In this document: piece by piece, positions 1-8,349 of the stretch | Numbering within the stretch: position 1 is the first letter of the stretch | How the letters are laid out: each line of letters starts with the position of its first letter | Assembly (NCBI GenBank): GCA_947302205.1 | Contig: CAMYVD010000012.1 | Location: 1-48,795 of the forward strand | Direction: 5' to 3' | Source of the DNA: an uncultured Bacteroidales bacterium | GTDB taxonomy: Bacteria; Bacteroidota; Bacteroidia; Bacteroidales; F082 | Length of the DNA: 48,795 bases | The notes under the pieces: generated by a model | Told to the model about the DNA's origin: nothing | Databases searched by the model: none | The model's input: only the letters and a program-made list of their open reading frames with translations | Made by a program: the position numbers and the translations under genes

Positions 1-432
1 GACTCCAACACCATCGACAAGCTCATCGTGAAGGACGACAAGGAAGCCGCCTCGGGCCTCGACGACAAGCAGAAGGAGACCGTGAAGGCCGCCTTCGAGA
101 AGGTCATCGACAAGGTGAAGTTCAACGTGGAGTTCAGCAACGAAGGTGCCGAAGCCGCTCCCGTGGAGGTCACCCAAAACGAGTGGATGCGCCGTATGAA
201 GGAGATGGAGCAGATGGGCGGCGGCCCAATGTCGTTCTACGGCTCGATGCCCGACAGCTACACCCTGATGCTCAACACCAACAGTCCCGTCATCGTCGGT
301 CTCTTGGACAAAGACGAAGCCGAGCAGGAAGCCACCATTCGGCAAATATACGACCTCGCTTTGCTCTCGAAGAACTTGCTCAAGGGCAAGGATTTGAGCG
401 AATTTGTGAAGAGGAATATGGCGTTGTTATAA
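1..432 (+). CDS. htpG: Molecular chaperone HtpG (Hsp90), C-terminal part, 5' truncated by window
   Basis: The open frame runs in from the left edge and ends in TAA; only the last 143 residues are here. They correspond to the Hsp90 C-terminal dimerisation region, with a stretch reading SNTIDKLIVKDD, a polar helix of Asp/Lys/Glu, then a conserved segment about a Met-rich loop (RRMKEMEQMGGGPMSFYG) and an ending rich in Leu that lists 'LLSKNLLKGKDLSEFVKRN'. HtpG is a cytosolic ATP-dependent homodimeric chaperone; the ATPase and middle domains would lie upstream. The stop overlaps the stop of the convergent lipoprotein gene by 6 bp. Identity is by recognition of the Bacteroidetes HtpG tail; no ATPase motif can be checked. 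Confidence 0.85.
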   Translation, partial: DSNTIDKLIVKDDKEAASGLDDKQKETVKAAFEKVIDKVKFNVEFSNEGAEAAPVEVTQNEWMRRMKEMEQMGGGPMSFYGSMPDSYTLMLNTNSPVIVGLLDKDEAEQEATIRQIYDLALLSKNLLKGKDLSEFVKRNMALL

Positions 433-1176
433 CCGCACCGCCCTAACCACTTGTCCGCGGTTGCGCTCATAAGTGCCACAAATGTGACAGTTCACTGAAT
501 CGAAGTGAAAGCTATATCCACGCTCCGGGAAGTCTGAATGGAGTGTGCAGGACCAGTACATGCCCGAATTTTGGGCAACGAGTTCCTCATCCAAGCGGAA
601 ACCTGCCGCTGGAAGGAAGATGCTGTTGCCGTTCCAACCGGTCAAAAGCCGTCCTCCCACCCCGTTTTGCACCGTCCATGTACAGGTTGTTTTTTGGAAC
701 AACTCTGTCCAATCTTCCCTGGTGGGCATACGCCACGCCGCTCCCCAGTTGGCCTTGGCCGCATCGTCAACACGCTGCAAGACCGTGATGTTGTCAACAA
801 AGCCATTAAGCCCATAACAGGAATCCGTGCAATACTTGGTCATCCTAAAATGATCATCCACGACATTGCCATATCGGTAATTGCTCCAGCTATAGACTGC
901 CTTAGGCTTAGTTTCACCCCATGAAAAGTAATCGCCTATTTCTTCGGGTGAATCCGCTCCCAAATTGCAAGTTGCCCACAACGTGCCACTGGGCAGGCCA
1001 AGATCAACGAAACCATGGATAATGCTATCGTTGTCAGCCCCTCCATGATAAGGGACAACAGCGGCATTATAACCACTGTTGTCCCCTTCATTTTCCGGTG
1101 CTGACGGTTTAGTACAACCCACCGCAACAGTCATCATGAGCATTACGGCAGCAACGACCTTCAAGGTCTTTCCCAT
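427..1176 (-). CDS. FISUMP-domain surface lipoprotein
   Basis: The 249-residue product begins with a lipoprotein signal (hydrophobic VVAAVMLMMTVAVGC, lipobox Cys at about residue 21), so it should be an acylated envelope protein. The body matches the Fibrobacter succinogenes major paralogous (FISUMP) domain: VDLGLPSGTLWATCNLG, GDYFSWGETKP, WGAAWRMPTREDW, FLPAAGFR, GMYWSCTLH and a terminal VVRAVRL. This domain is abundant in Bacteroidales surface proteins; its biochemical role is not known. The start lies 5 bp after the stop of the larger upstream surface protein, so the two are probably co-transcribed. The 3' end overlaps htpG convergently by 6 bp. Confidence 0.8.
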   Translation of the reverse strand: MGKTLKVVAAVMLMMTVAVGCTKPSAPENEGDNSGYNAAVVPYHGGADNDSIIHGFVDLGLPSGTLWATCNLGADSPEEIGDYFSWGETKPKAVYSWSNYRYGNVVDDHFRMTKYCTDSCYGLNGFVDNITVLQRVDDAAKANWGAAWRMPTREDWTELFQKTTCTWTVQNGVGGRLLTGWNGNSIFLPAAGFRLDEELVAQNSGMYWSCTLHSDFPERGYSFHFDSVNCHICGTYERNRGQVVRAVRL

Positions 1177-1181
1177 AACTA

Positions 1182-2717
1182 TTATCTATTCACAGTTTGG
1201 ACAAGACGGACTGACAATCCGTAACTTCGATTCATGTTATTTTGAGGATTGAGATGGCCTCCATAGTAGGAATCGTAATTACACCATACATAATGAGCAG
1301 ATCCTTCAGAATAAGCAGAACTCGACCAATAGCGTGCTTCTCCATAGTCATTATTAGTTGAATAATCGTAGACATAAGTCCCGGATCTATACCCAGCACA
1401 CGGCAAAAACACTGCGCCTGCGTTTTCCAGAATTTCCCAATCTGAAGTCGTCAAGTAATTCGCCCAATATGATGTTGGTTCATTAGTACTGTATAAGGCA
1501 AAGGTGCTAGGATTCCAATCATCCGGAAGCAGAATGACACCCGCTATTTCATTGATAGTAGCCTTGGCATATCTGATATTCGACTCTGTGTAACGGGCAT
1601 TGAATATATACACCCACTCATCTTTTGACAAAGTATTCCAAATATTGGTCGAATTACCGCCGTTTGAGATGGCATTGTAACCCCAATCAGCTTGACCTGT
1701 TTGATCATAGAGGTTGTAGCTTGAGTTGCCATAAGCATTATAGTCCGCATCATTGGTTGTTGTGCTCCAAGGCTCATAATGTGCAGCACCATGGTTATAG
1801 CCACTGGTAGCCCAACAAAACAGGTCTATCCAGCCATTGTAATAGGTAGTCACATATTGGTTTTGACCGCCTATGATGTCATACTGATGCTCCGCAAAAC
1901 GCCAAGTATTGCTTGAAGGTTGGTATTGCAGATTGCCCTTCGAGAAGTAGACAAAACGTTGACCAGCATTGAAGACTCCGCTAATGGCACCAGCAGGAAC
2001 ACCGCCGGGGGCCACAGTCACAAAGCTCACCTCATCACCATAGGCCGTTCCAGAGGCATTCGTAGCATAGGCGCGGGCATAATAGGTGGTTCCTAATACA
2101 AGGTTGGTCAACTCGGCAACAAAGCTGCCAGTACCTGTGCCACAACTCACAAGACCTTCATTCATGGTTGGATTGTGGTTCGTACCCCAGCAGATACCTC
2201 TGTCGGTCACCGATGAAGTTCCGTTGGAAATCACGTTGCCACTGACTTTAGCTGAGGTAGCGGTGATATTGGTAACCTCACCCGTAGTAACCACAGGAGT
2301 GCCTTCAGGGTTATCGTTACCGCCGCCGCCACCACCGCCGTTTCCAGTCAACGTGGTGAAAGTGATCTGCGAACCGTAACTGACACCCACACTATTAATG
2401 GCATAGGCTCGTACATAATACGTCGTGACCGGTGTCAAATTCATGAGGTTACAAACGAACGAGCCCGAACCAAATCCTGATATAAGATGGTTGTCACTCA
2501 CATCAGGGTTCTTTTCGGTACTCCAGCAAACGCCACGTTCCAACACTGTACTGCCCCCCTCAGAAAGGACAACGCCTCCCACAGAAGCGGAGTTGCTCGT
2601 CACCGCAGTGGCATTCGAAGTTTCTATTTCAGCCAATTGCTGCTTTTTGCAATTCGTCAAACCAACCATCGACACAATCAGCGCCACGGCGGCCATCAGT
2701 TTCATCAGTTTTTTCAT
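1182..2717 (-). CDS. Surface lipoprotein with two fibronectin-III-like repeats and a FISUMP-like C-terminal domain
   Basis: I place the start at the ATG at 2717 (MKKLMKLMAAVALI), not the upstream in-frame codon, because it opens a lipoprotein signal with lipobox VGLTNC (Cys about residue 23). Two tandem domains of about 90 residues follow, each with the pattern 'A.VTSNSASVGG...ERGVCWST..NP' and 'YYVRAYAINSVGVSYG', separated by a Gly/Asn-rich linker (TGNGGGGGGGND). The C-terminal half (about residues 235-510) carries aromatic motifs such as FVYFSKGNLQYQPS, WRFAEHQYD, FCWATSGY and LPCAGYRSGT, typical of large FISUMP-related Bacteroidales proteins. It is probably exposed on the outer membrane; the ligand is unknown. 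A TAATTTTG -7 box lies upstream. Confidence 0.75.
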   Translation of the reverse strand: MKKLMKLMAAVALIVSMVGLTNCKKQQLAEIETSNATAVTSNSASVGGVVLSEGGSTVLERGVCWSTEKNPDVSDNHLISGFGSGSFVCNLMNLTPVTTYYVRAYAINSVGVSYGSQITFTTLTGNGGGGGGGNDNPEGTPVVTTGEVTNITATSAKVSGNVISNGTSSVTDRGICWGTNHNPTMNEGLVSCGTGTGSFVAELTNLVLGTTYYARAYATNASGTAYGDEVSFVTVAPGGVPAGAISGVFNAGQRFVYFSKGNLQYQPSSNTWRFAEHQYDIIGGQNQYVTTYYNGWIDLFCWATSGYNHGAAHYEPWSTTTNDADYNAYGNSSYNLYDQTGQADWGYNAISNGGNSTNIWNTLSKDEWVYIFNARYTESNIRYAKATINEIAGVILLPDDWNPSTFALYSTNEPTSYWANYLTTSDWEILENAGAVFLPCAGYRSGTYVYDYSTNNDYGEARYWSSSAYSEGSAHYVWCNYDSYYGGHLNPQNNMNRSYGLSVRLVQTVNR

Positions 2718-2747
2718 GGTAATAATTCTATAAAGTTTGATTTGGTG

Positions 2748-2755
2748 CAAAATTA
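2748..2755 (-). promoter_or_regulatory. -7 promoter box for the surface lipoprotein operon
   Basis: Reading the minus strand, TAATTTTG (fits the Bacteroidetes TAnnTTTG consensus) sits 30 bp before the ATG at 2717. No convincing -33 TTG was located, so this is a motif-based call only. Confidence 0.45.
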
Positions 2756-2783
2756 ACAATTATTTTCAATAAACAAAATTTTT

Positions 2784-2791
2784 TAAATTTG
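2784..2791 (+). promoter_or_regulatory. -7 promoter box for the DUF4301 gene
   Basis: TAAATTTG fits TAnnTTTG and lies 23 bp before the ATG at 2815 in an AT-rich intergenic segment. It is divergent from the lipoprotein promoter. Confidence 0.5.
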
Positions 2792-2814
2792 CAGTCAAAT
2801 CAAACGATGTTGAC

Positions 2815-4323
2815 ATGAACAAAGAAGACCTCCTCCAACTCAAAGAGCGCAACGTTACAGAAGAACAAGTGAATCAGCAAGTTGCCCAGCTGAAACGCGG
2901 CACCGCCTACGTGAAACTGGTACGCCCCGCCACCATCGGTGACGGCATCATCCGAATGACCGACGATCAAGTAAAACAAATGACTGAGGCTTTCGAGGAA
3001 GATCGCGAATACTACCAGTTCACCAAGTTTGTGCCCGCCTCAGGCGCTGCCTCTCGCATGTTCAAGGATCTCTTCTCCTTCATCGAGAATGGCGAGGAAA
3101 CCAAGTTCACTGAGATTTTCTTCGCCCACATCCATAGTTTCGCCTTTTTCGAAGACCTGAACCAAGCCTCCGAAAAGCTTTACAACTTAGGCATCGACGC
3201 TATGTTAAAGGAAGGCCGTAAGGTGGATGTTGTGAAAGCCTTGTTGCTTGACGAAGGCTTGGGCTACGGCAAACTGCCGAAAGCCTTGCTGAAGTTCCAC
3301 CACTACGAGCATTTCAACCGCCTTGCTTTGGAGGAGCACTTGGTAGAAGCCGCCCGTTACGCTGCCAGCAAAGACGGTGTCGCAAGGCTGCATTTCACCG
3401 TGTCTCCTGAACACGAAGCCATGTTCAAAGCCACCGTCAGCCAGTTGAAAGACCGTTATGAGAAGCAATACGGCGTCCGTTACAACATCGGCTACTCTTG
3501 CCAGAAGCCATCCACCGACACGGTAGCCATCGACGCAGAGGGCAACCTCTTCCGCGAGAAGGACGGCAAGCTGCTGTTCCGCCCTGGTGGCCACGGTGCG
3601 CTGATTGAGAACCTCAACGATCTTGCCGGAGAGATCGTGTTCATCAAGAACATCGACAACATCGTCCCCGAAACACGCATGGAGACCACCTTCACTTATA
3701 AAAAGGCCCTGGCAGGCATGCTTTTAAGGCTCCAGCAGATGACTTTCGAATATTTGGAGATGCTTGACGAAGGCGACCTTAGCGAAGATGACTTGACCGA
3801 GATCATGCAGTTCGCCAAAGAGCAGCTCCACATTGACATCCCTGCTTTCGTCAACGCCTACGAGCCCATGGAGAAGATCGACTTTCTCTATGATCGCCTG
3901 AACCGCCCGATGCGCATCTGCGGCATGGTGAAGAACGAAGGTGAACCCGGCGGCGGTCCCTTCTGGGTTAAGAATACCAACGACGAGGTGTCGCTGCAGA
4001 TCATTGAATCGTCACAGATCAACCACGGCAAGGAAGACCAGGAAGCCATCTTCAAAGGTTCCACCCACTTCAATCCCGTTGATTTGGTTTGCGGTTGCTG
4101 GAACTACAAGGGTGAGGCGTTCAACCTCCTTGACTACGTGGATCCCAACACGGGCTTCGTCTCCTCCAAGTCGAAAGACGGACGCGAGTTGAAAGCCCTT
4201 GAGTTGCCGGGCCTCTGGAACGGCGCCATGGCCGACTGGATCACCCTTTTTGTGGAAGTACCCATCGAGACCTTCAACCCCGTCAAGACCGTGAACGATT
4301 TGTTGAAACCAATGCATAACTAA
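2815..4323 (+). CDS. DUF4301 family protein
   Basis: The 502-residue cytosolic protein has no signal peptide or membrane segment. It matches the Bacteroidetes DUF4301 family from its N-terminus (MNKEDLLQLKERNVTEEQV) through Gly/Pro-containing conserved blocks: FVPASGAASRMFKDL (about 70-84), FRPGGHGALIENLNDL (about 257-272), FIKNIDNIVP (about 277-286), ICGMVKNEGEPGGGPFWVK (about 369-387) and FWVKN. The block PASGAASRMFKDL resembles the glycine-rich nucleotide loop of sugar-nucleotidyltransferases, and the domain has been compared with NTP-transferase folds, but no activity is established. It is followed 9 bp later by an ftsE-like gene, suggesting co-transcription. A full-length family member; function unknown. 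Confidence 0.8.
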   Translation: MNKEDLLQLKERNVTEEQVNQQVAQLKRGTAYVKLVRPATIGDGIIRMTDDQVKQMTEAFEEDREYYQFTKFVPASGAASRMFKDLFSFIENGEETKFTEIFFAHIHSFAFFEDLNQASEKLYNLGIDAMLKEGRKVDVVKALLLDEGLGYGKLPKALLKFHHYEHFNRLALEEHLVEAARYAASKDGVARLHFTVSPEHEAMFKATVSQLKDRYEKQYGVRYNIGYSCQKPSTDTVAIDAEGNLFREKDGKLLFRPGGHGALIENLNDLAGEIVFIKNIDNIVPETRMETTFTYKKALAGMLLRLQQMTFEYLEMLDEGDLSEDDLTEIMQFAKEQLHIDIPAFVNAYEPMEKIDFLYDRLNRPMRICGMVKNEGEPGGGPFWVKNTNDEVSLQIIESSQINHGKEDQEAIFKGSTHFNPVDLVCGCWNYKGEAFNLLDYVDPNTGFVSSKSKDGRELKALELPGLWNGAMADWITLFVEVPIETFNPVKTVNDLLKPMHN

Positions 4324-4332
4324 TTGATTACC

Positions 4333-5007
4333 ATGGACGCAATCATAGAGCTAAACGGAGCCACCATCTATCAACGCGACAATATCGTCCTTTCCGATGT
4401 CACTTTCACCATCTGCAAAGGCGAGTTCGTTTACCTCATTGGCAAGACCGGCAGCGGCAAGTCGTCGTTGCTTAAGACCCTTTACGCCGAGTTGCCGGTG
4501 GACGAAGGCGTGGTCAACGTGGCCGGTTTCGACCTTACCGAGATTACTCGCAAGGAGATTCCTTTCTTGAGAAGGAAATTGGGCATTGTGTTTCAGGATT
4601 TCCAGCTGCTGGACGACCGCAACGTGGAAGCCAACCTCGAGTTTGTGCTCAAGGCTACGGGGTGGTACGACCAAGGTGAAATCAACGACCGCATCGACCT
4701 GGTTCTGGATAAAGTCGGGCTGAAGGACAAGCGCAAGAGCATGCCCTACAACCTCTCTGGCGGTGAGCGTCAAGGCGTGGCCATCGCCCGTGCCCTACTC
4801 AACAACCCCGACATCATCCTTGCCGACGAGCCCACGGGCAACCTCGATCCAGAAACCGCCCTCGATGTGCTCAAAATGTTATTGAGAATCAGTGAATTCG
4901 GAACCGCCGTACTGATGGCCACACACAACTACGGCCTCATTCAGAAGTACCCTGGACGCATCATCAAATGCGAAAATCATCAGGTGATCTGCTCAAGAAT
5001 AGAATAA
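4333..5007 (+). CDS. ftsE: FtsE-like ABC transporter ATP-binding protein
   Basis: The start is taken at ATG 4333 (MDAIIELNGATI), not the in-frame TTG at 4324. The 224-residue product is a single ABC ATPase domain: Walker A GKTGSGKSS (about 37-45), Q-loop FQDFQLL, signature LSGGERQGVAIARAL, Walker B IILADEPTGNLD and H-loop ATHN. The short length, the FQDFQLLDDRNVEANLEF block and the sequence as a whole match FtsE, which pairs with FtsX in the inner membrane to control septal cell-wall hydrolysis. No ftsX gene is adjacent, so a LolD-type role cannot be excluded. The 3' end overlaps the convergent glycosyltransferase gene by 28 bp. Confidence 0.8.
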   Translation: MDAIIELNGATIYQRDNIVLSDVTFTICKGEFVYLIGKTGSGKSSLLKTLYAELPVDEGVVNVAGFDLTEITRKEIPFLRRKLGIVFQDFQLLDDRNVEANLEFVLKATGWYDQGEINDRIDLVLDKVGLKDKRKSMPYNLSGGERQGVAIARALLNNPDIILADEPTGNLDPETALDVLKMLLRISEFGTAVLMATHNYGLIQKYPGRIIKCENHQVICSRIE

Positions 5008-6101
5008 GCGTTTTTATCGTTTTGGTAAAGCTCTTTCATGGCTTCATCGCGCTCATTGATGTCATCCTCAGTGAAATCCTCCTTCATCAGGTGTTTGATC
5101 TCAGTAATGAATTGTTCAGGCGTTTCAGCCACTACACAGAGGCGATCCAAAGCGGTTCCACGAACCATGTCGTCATTCACCAAGCAAAAACGTCCGTTGT
5201 ATAAGGCATTCAACAACTTCAGTTTCAACCCCGTTGGTTGATCGGTCACCATCACGTTCACTTGAGCATTGCGAATCAGGTCAATCATCTCAGCATCGCC
5301 TGGATTGGCTTTGAGCGTCACCTGGGCATAACGACTGCAAAGCTTCCTCAAGCTATCGGGAGGATTCAAACCTGCCACCACACAAGGGATGTTCAGCTTT
5401 GAAAAAACGTTGTTGACCAACCACTCCGCCGCTTTTTTGTTCTCAGCCACCGAGAGATTGCCGTGATACAGCACGTAGTCGCCCCTACCTGTCTCCGAAC
5501 AAACACGACTCAACGCACTGAATCCAGGCACCAACACGGCATGACCGTAATGCTCATTGAAATAATCGGTGTCAGCCTGAGTGATAGCAAAAATGCCAGC
5601 AGCCTTCTTCAGTACCGGCTCATATCGTTTCAGCTTCTTGGCTTCCATCCTGTAAAACCAACGTTTCCAAAACGTAGGTTCCGACTCTGCGAGCAAGCGG
5701 TAATAGTCATGCTCCACATTATGGGCACGGACAAAGATCTTTCTGTTCTTAAAACGCGGATCGTTCAACACCGAGGTGGTATGCAGTCCTTCGCAAAGAA
5801 TCGGGTAATCGTCCTTCAGCAAATCCTGCATCAAAGCCTCGGAGCGGCGTGAAACCACCACGTAGGGCTCTCGGCTGAACTGTTTCCAGAACGATGTATC
5901 GCGCTTATAGTATTTCACCTCATGGCAACGGTCGAGCACCTCAGCCTCTCCCCTACCATATTCAAAGCAATGCAGATGCACCTTCACGCCCGCTTCCGAC
6001 AGGGCTTTCACCCTGTAAAACACGTCGATCACCCCACCGTAGTTGGCAGGATAAGGCACGTCAAAAGCGATTACATGTAGGTGACAATCAGTATCATTCA
6101 T
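4980..6101 (-). CDS. Glycosyltransferase family 4-like protein
   Basis: The start is placed at ATG 6101 (MNDTDCHLHVIAFDVPYP), which overlaps the previous stop by 8 bp (ATGAATGA), indicating translational coupling. The 373-residue protein has a GT-B appearance: an N-terminal 'FDVPYPANYGGVIDVFYRVKALSEAGVKV' type donor-cleft entry (only part quoted here as PYPANYGGVID), then a C-terminal Rossmann half starting YVLYHGNLSVAENKKAAEWL and ending in the loop QPTGLKLKLLNALYNGR. The usual EX7E glutamates are not obvious. It probably builds a surface or capsule glycan together with the upstream glycosyltransferase. The substrate cannot be inferred. Confidence 0.7.
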   Translation of the reverse strand: MNDTDCHLHVIAFDVPYPANYGGVIDVFYRVKALSEAGVKVHLHCFEYGRGEAEVLDRCHEVKYYKRDTSFWKQFSREPYVVVSRRSEALMQDLLKDDYPILCEGLHTTSVLNDPRFKNRKIFVRAHNVEHDYYRLLAESEPTFWKRWFYRMEAKKLKRYEPVLKKAAGIFAITQADTDYFNEHYGHAVLVPGFSALSRVCSETGRGDYVLYHGNLSVAENKKAAEWLVNNVFSKLNIPCVVAGLNPPDSLRKLCSRYAQVTLKANPGDAEMIDLIRNAQVNVMVTDQPTGLKLKLLNALYNGRFCLVNDDMVRGTALDRLCVVAETPEQFITEIKHLMKEDFTEDDINERDEAMKELYQNDKNAYSILEQIT

Positions 6102-7209
6102 AATGCTTATAGATTTCAATCAGCGTTTGTTGTTCGTTCTCCCAGCAAAGCTCTTCGGCGGCTTGAGCCAGGCCCTGTTGCAAACGGTGGCGACTTTCGG
6201 CATCATCCAAGCCCTTGCGGATCGTGGCTGCAATCGACTTGGGATCGTGGTCGGGAATGAACAGCCCGATATCGTATTTTCTAATGATTTTTCCCACCTC
6301 CACCAAGTTGGATGCCACAATCGGCACACCCGCCTGGATGAAGTCAAATAGCTTGTTCGGCAGGCAGAAACGATAGTTGAGATTGGTGTCCTTATCAAGC
6401 ACAAAGCCCAATTCCGCCAATTGCGTATAGCTCATCATCTCCGCGTAGGACATCCTCGGCAAAAAGCGTACACGATCTTCAATGTGCAGGTCCACGACCA
6501 TCTGTTTCAACATGGGCAACACATCGCCACCACCAATAATCATCAGGAAACAATCGTCGAGGTACTTCATGGCTTCCACCAACTCTTCGGCTCCCCTCTG
6601 GATATTGATTCCCGAGCCTTGAAGCACCAGCAAATGCTTGTTTTCTGGCAGATTCAGCGCTTTTTTGTCACCCTTGGGAGGCAGGGCCTCCTTACGCGGG
6701 ATGTTACGGACCACATGGCACTTCACCCCATATTTCTCCTGGAACAAATCGGCGATGCTGTCGCACACCGTGATCATCTCCTTAAGCCGAGGCACCACAA
6801 AGCCCTCTATGCGCTTCCACACCCGCTGTACCTTTGGCCTACCAACCAGTTCCGGTGTCTCAGTGAAATACTCGTGGCTGTCATAAATCATCTTGATACC
6901 TTTCATTTTCGAAACGAAATAGTTCGGCAAAGCCGTGTCCAGATCGTTTGAAAGCAGCAGGTCGGCCTTATGAAACAGCAGGAAGAAATACAGTCTGGTA
7001 TTGTATTCGGCGTAAAAAAGCGGTCCTTTCTCAAAGAGCAGTTTCATCCTGTGCGTCAGGTACGGTCTTTCATCCATCGGTGGACTTTTACGCTGTTTAC
7101 GGCCCACCAACAGCACCTCATACTCCATCTTTTGCAGCGTGAGGCACGACTTGTTGACTCGCTGGTCAGTGACCAGATCGTTGATGACCGATACGATGAC
7201 GCGTTTCAT
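6094..7209 (-). CDS. Glycosyltransferase family 4 protein
   Basis: The 371-residue cytosolic GT-B glycosyltransferase has a first half with VIVSVINDLVTDQRV, ADLLLSNDLDTALPNYF and IYDSHEYFTETPELVG, a pattern common in Bacteroidales GT4 enzymes. The second half has LLVLQGSGINIQRGAEELV, MIIGGGDVLP, VRFLPRMSYAEMM, and the nucleotide-sugar site NYRFCLPNKLFDFIQAGVPIV, in which the E-x7-E motif is replaced by Asn/Asp-rich sequence. It is first in a two-gene minus-strand operon with the next glycosyltransferase. A -7 box (TACTTTTG) ends only 4 bp before the ATG, implying a leaderless or very short leader mRNA. Confidence 0.75.
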   Translation of the reverse strand: MKRVIVSVINDLVTDQRVNKSCLTLQKMEYEVLLVGRKQRKSPPMDERPYLTHRMKLLFEKGPLFYAEYNTRLYFFLLFHKADLLLSNDLDTALPNYFVSKMKGIKMIYDSHEYFTETPELVGRPKVQRVWKRIEGFVVPRLKEMITVCDSIADLFQEKYGVKCHVVRNIPRKEALPPKGDKKALNLPENKHLLVLQGSGINIQRGAEELVEAMKYLDDCFLMIIGGGDVLPMLKQMVVDLHIEDRVRFLPRMSYAEMMSYTQLAELGFVLDKDTNLNYRFCLPNKLFDFIQAGVPIVASNLVEVGKIIRKYDIGLFIPDHDPKSIAATIRKGLDDAESRHRLQQGLAQAAEELCWENEQQTLIEIYKHYE

Positions 7210-7213
7210 ATCG

Positions 7214-7239
7214 CAAAAGTAATAATTTTTTTATCTTTG
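7214..7239. promoter_or_regulatory. Divergent promoters for glycosyltransferase (-) and murB (+), both very close to their start codons
   Basis: On the minus strand TACTTTTG occupies 7221-7214 and on the plus strand TATCTTTG occupies 7232-7239; both fit TAnnTTTG. Each ends 4 bp before the ATG of its gene (7209 and 7244), so the predicted transcription start falls at or next to the A of the start codon. This pair is why I treat both messages as probably leaderless. Confidence 0.5.
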
Positions 7240-7243
7240 TACC

Positions 7244-8284
7244 ATGAAAACAAACGTAAACCTTCAACCTTTCAATAGTTTCGGCTTCAATGCCACGGCG
7301 AAATACTTCGTTGAGATCAATACCATTGATGACTTGCGACAGCTCATTAAGACGCCTGAGTTTAAGGCGGAAAGGCATTTGATCCTCAGCGGCGGCAACA
7401 ACGTCCTTTTTACCAACGATTGTTTTGATGGCATTGTCATTTTGATAAACAACAAGGGGATCGAGATTGTCCACGAAGACGAGGGTGATGTCATCGTTCG
7501 AGCCCAAGCCGGCGAGGATTGGCCTGAGTTTGTGCGGTTCTGCGTGGGTCAAGGTTGGCATGGCGTGGAAAACCTCGCCCATATCCCCGGCAAAGTGGGT
7601 GCTGCTCCCGTGCAGAACATCGGAGCATACGGCATGGAACTGAAAGACAGTTTCTTCCAATGCCACGCATTGAACCTGACCACTGGCGAGACAAGGATTT
7701 TCACCAATGAAGTATGTCGTTTCGGCTACCGCGAGAGCGTTTTCAAACATGAGCTGAAAGGGCAATACCTCATCACTTCGGTGGACTTCCTGCTACACAA
7801 ACAATCCGAATTGAAGCTGGAATACGGTAACATCAAGGCTTACCTGGAGCAAAACGGCATGACCCAACCCACCTTGCAACAACTTCACGATGCCATCTGT
7901 GCCATCCGTGACGCCAAACTCCCCGATGTGAAACAGATTGGTAGCGCAGGCAGTTTTTTCAAAAATCCCGTGATTAGTGCCGAACAATTCAATGCTATAC
8001 AGCAACAATATCCCGATATTCCCCATTATCCCGATGCAGAAGGCATGGTGAAGGTTCCGGCAGGATGGCTTATCGAGCATTCTGGCCCCTCAGCGGGCTC
8101 CGGCTTCATCAGTTGGAAAGGCTGGCGTGACGAGCATGTGGGCGTTTACGAGAAGCAGGCCCTTGTCCTCGTCCATTATGGCGGCGGCAAAGGACAGGAC
8201 ATCGTAAATCTTTCACAAAGAATCCAAAAATCCGTAGCGGAAAAGTTTGGGATCAAGATCAGCCCGGAGGTGAATTGTGTATAG
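7244..8284 (+). CDS. murB: UDP-N-acetylmuramate dehydrogenase MurB (type I)
   Basis: MurB reduces UDP-GlcNAc-enolpyruvate to UDP-MurNAc with NADPH and FAD, the second committed step of peptidoglycan precursor synthesis in the cytosol. The 346-residue length and motifs fit the type I enzyme: N-terminal LQPFNSFGFNATAKYF, FAD-binding LILSGGNNVLFTND, AHIPGKVGAAPVQNIGAYG, RESVFKHEL, and the active-site segment IGSAGSFFKNPVI, in which the Ser is the expected proton donor. It ends KISPEVNCV as many homologues do. The start is fixed by the conserved N-terminus; there is no room for a normal leader after the -7 box. Confidence 0.95.
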   Translation: MKTNVNLQPFNSFGFNATAKYFVEINTIDDLRQLIKTPEFKAERHLILSGGNNVLFTNDCFDGIVILINNKGIEIVHEDEGDVIVRAQAGEDWPEFVRFCVGQGWHGVENLAHIPGKVGAAPVQNIGAYGMELKDSFFQCHALNLTTGETRIFTNEVCRFGYRESVFKHELKGQYLITSVDFLLHKQSELKLEYGNIKAYLEQNGMTQPTLQQLHDAICAIRDAKLPDVKQIGSAGSFFKNPVISAEQFNAIQQQYPDIPHYPDAEGMVKVPAGWLIEHSGPSAGSGFISWKGWRDEHVGVYEKQALVLVHYGGGKGQDIVNLSQRIQKSVAEKFGIKISPEVNCV

Positions 8285-8349
8285 AACGGAGGAGATACTA
8301 CTTCTTTATTAATTGTCAATACTTTTTTGGAATATTTTTTAGAACATTT

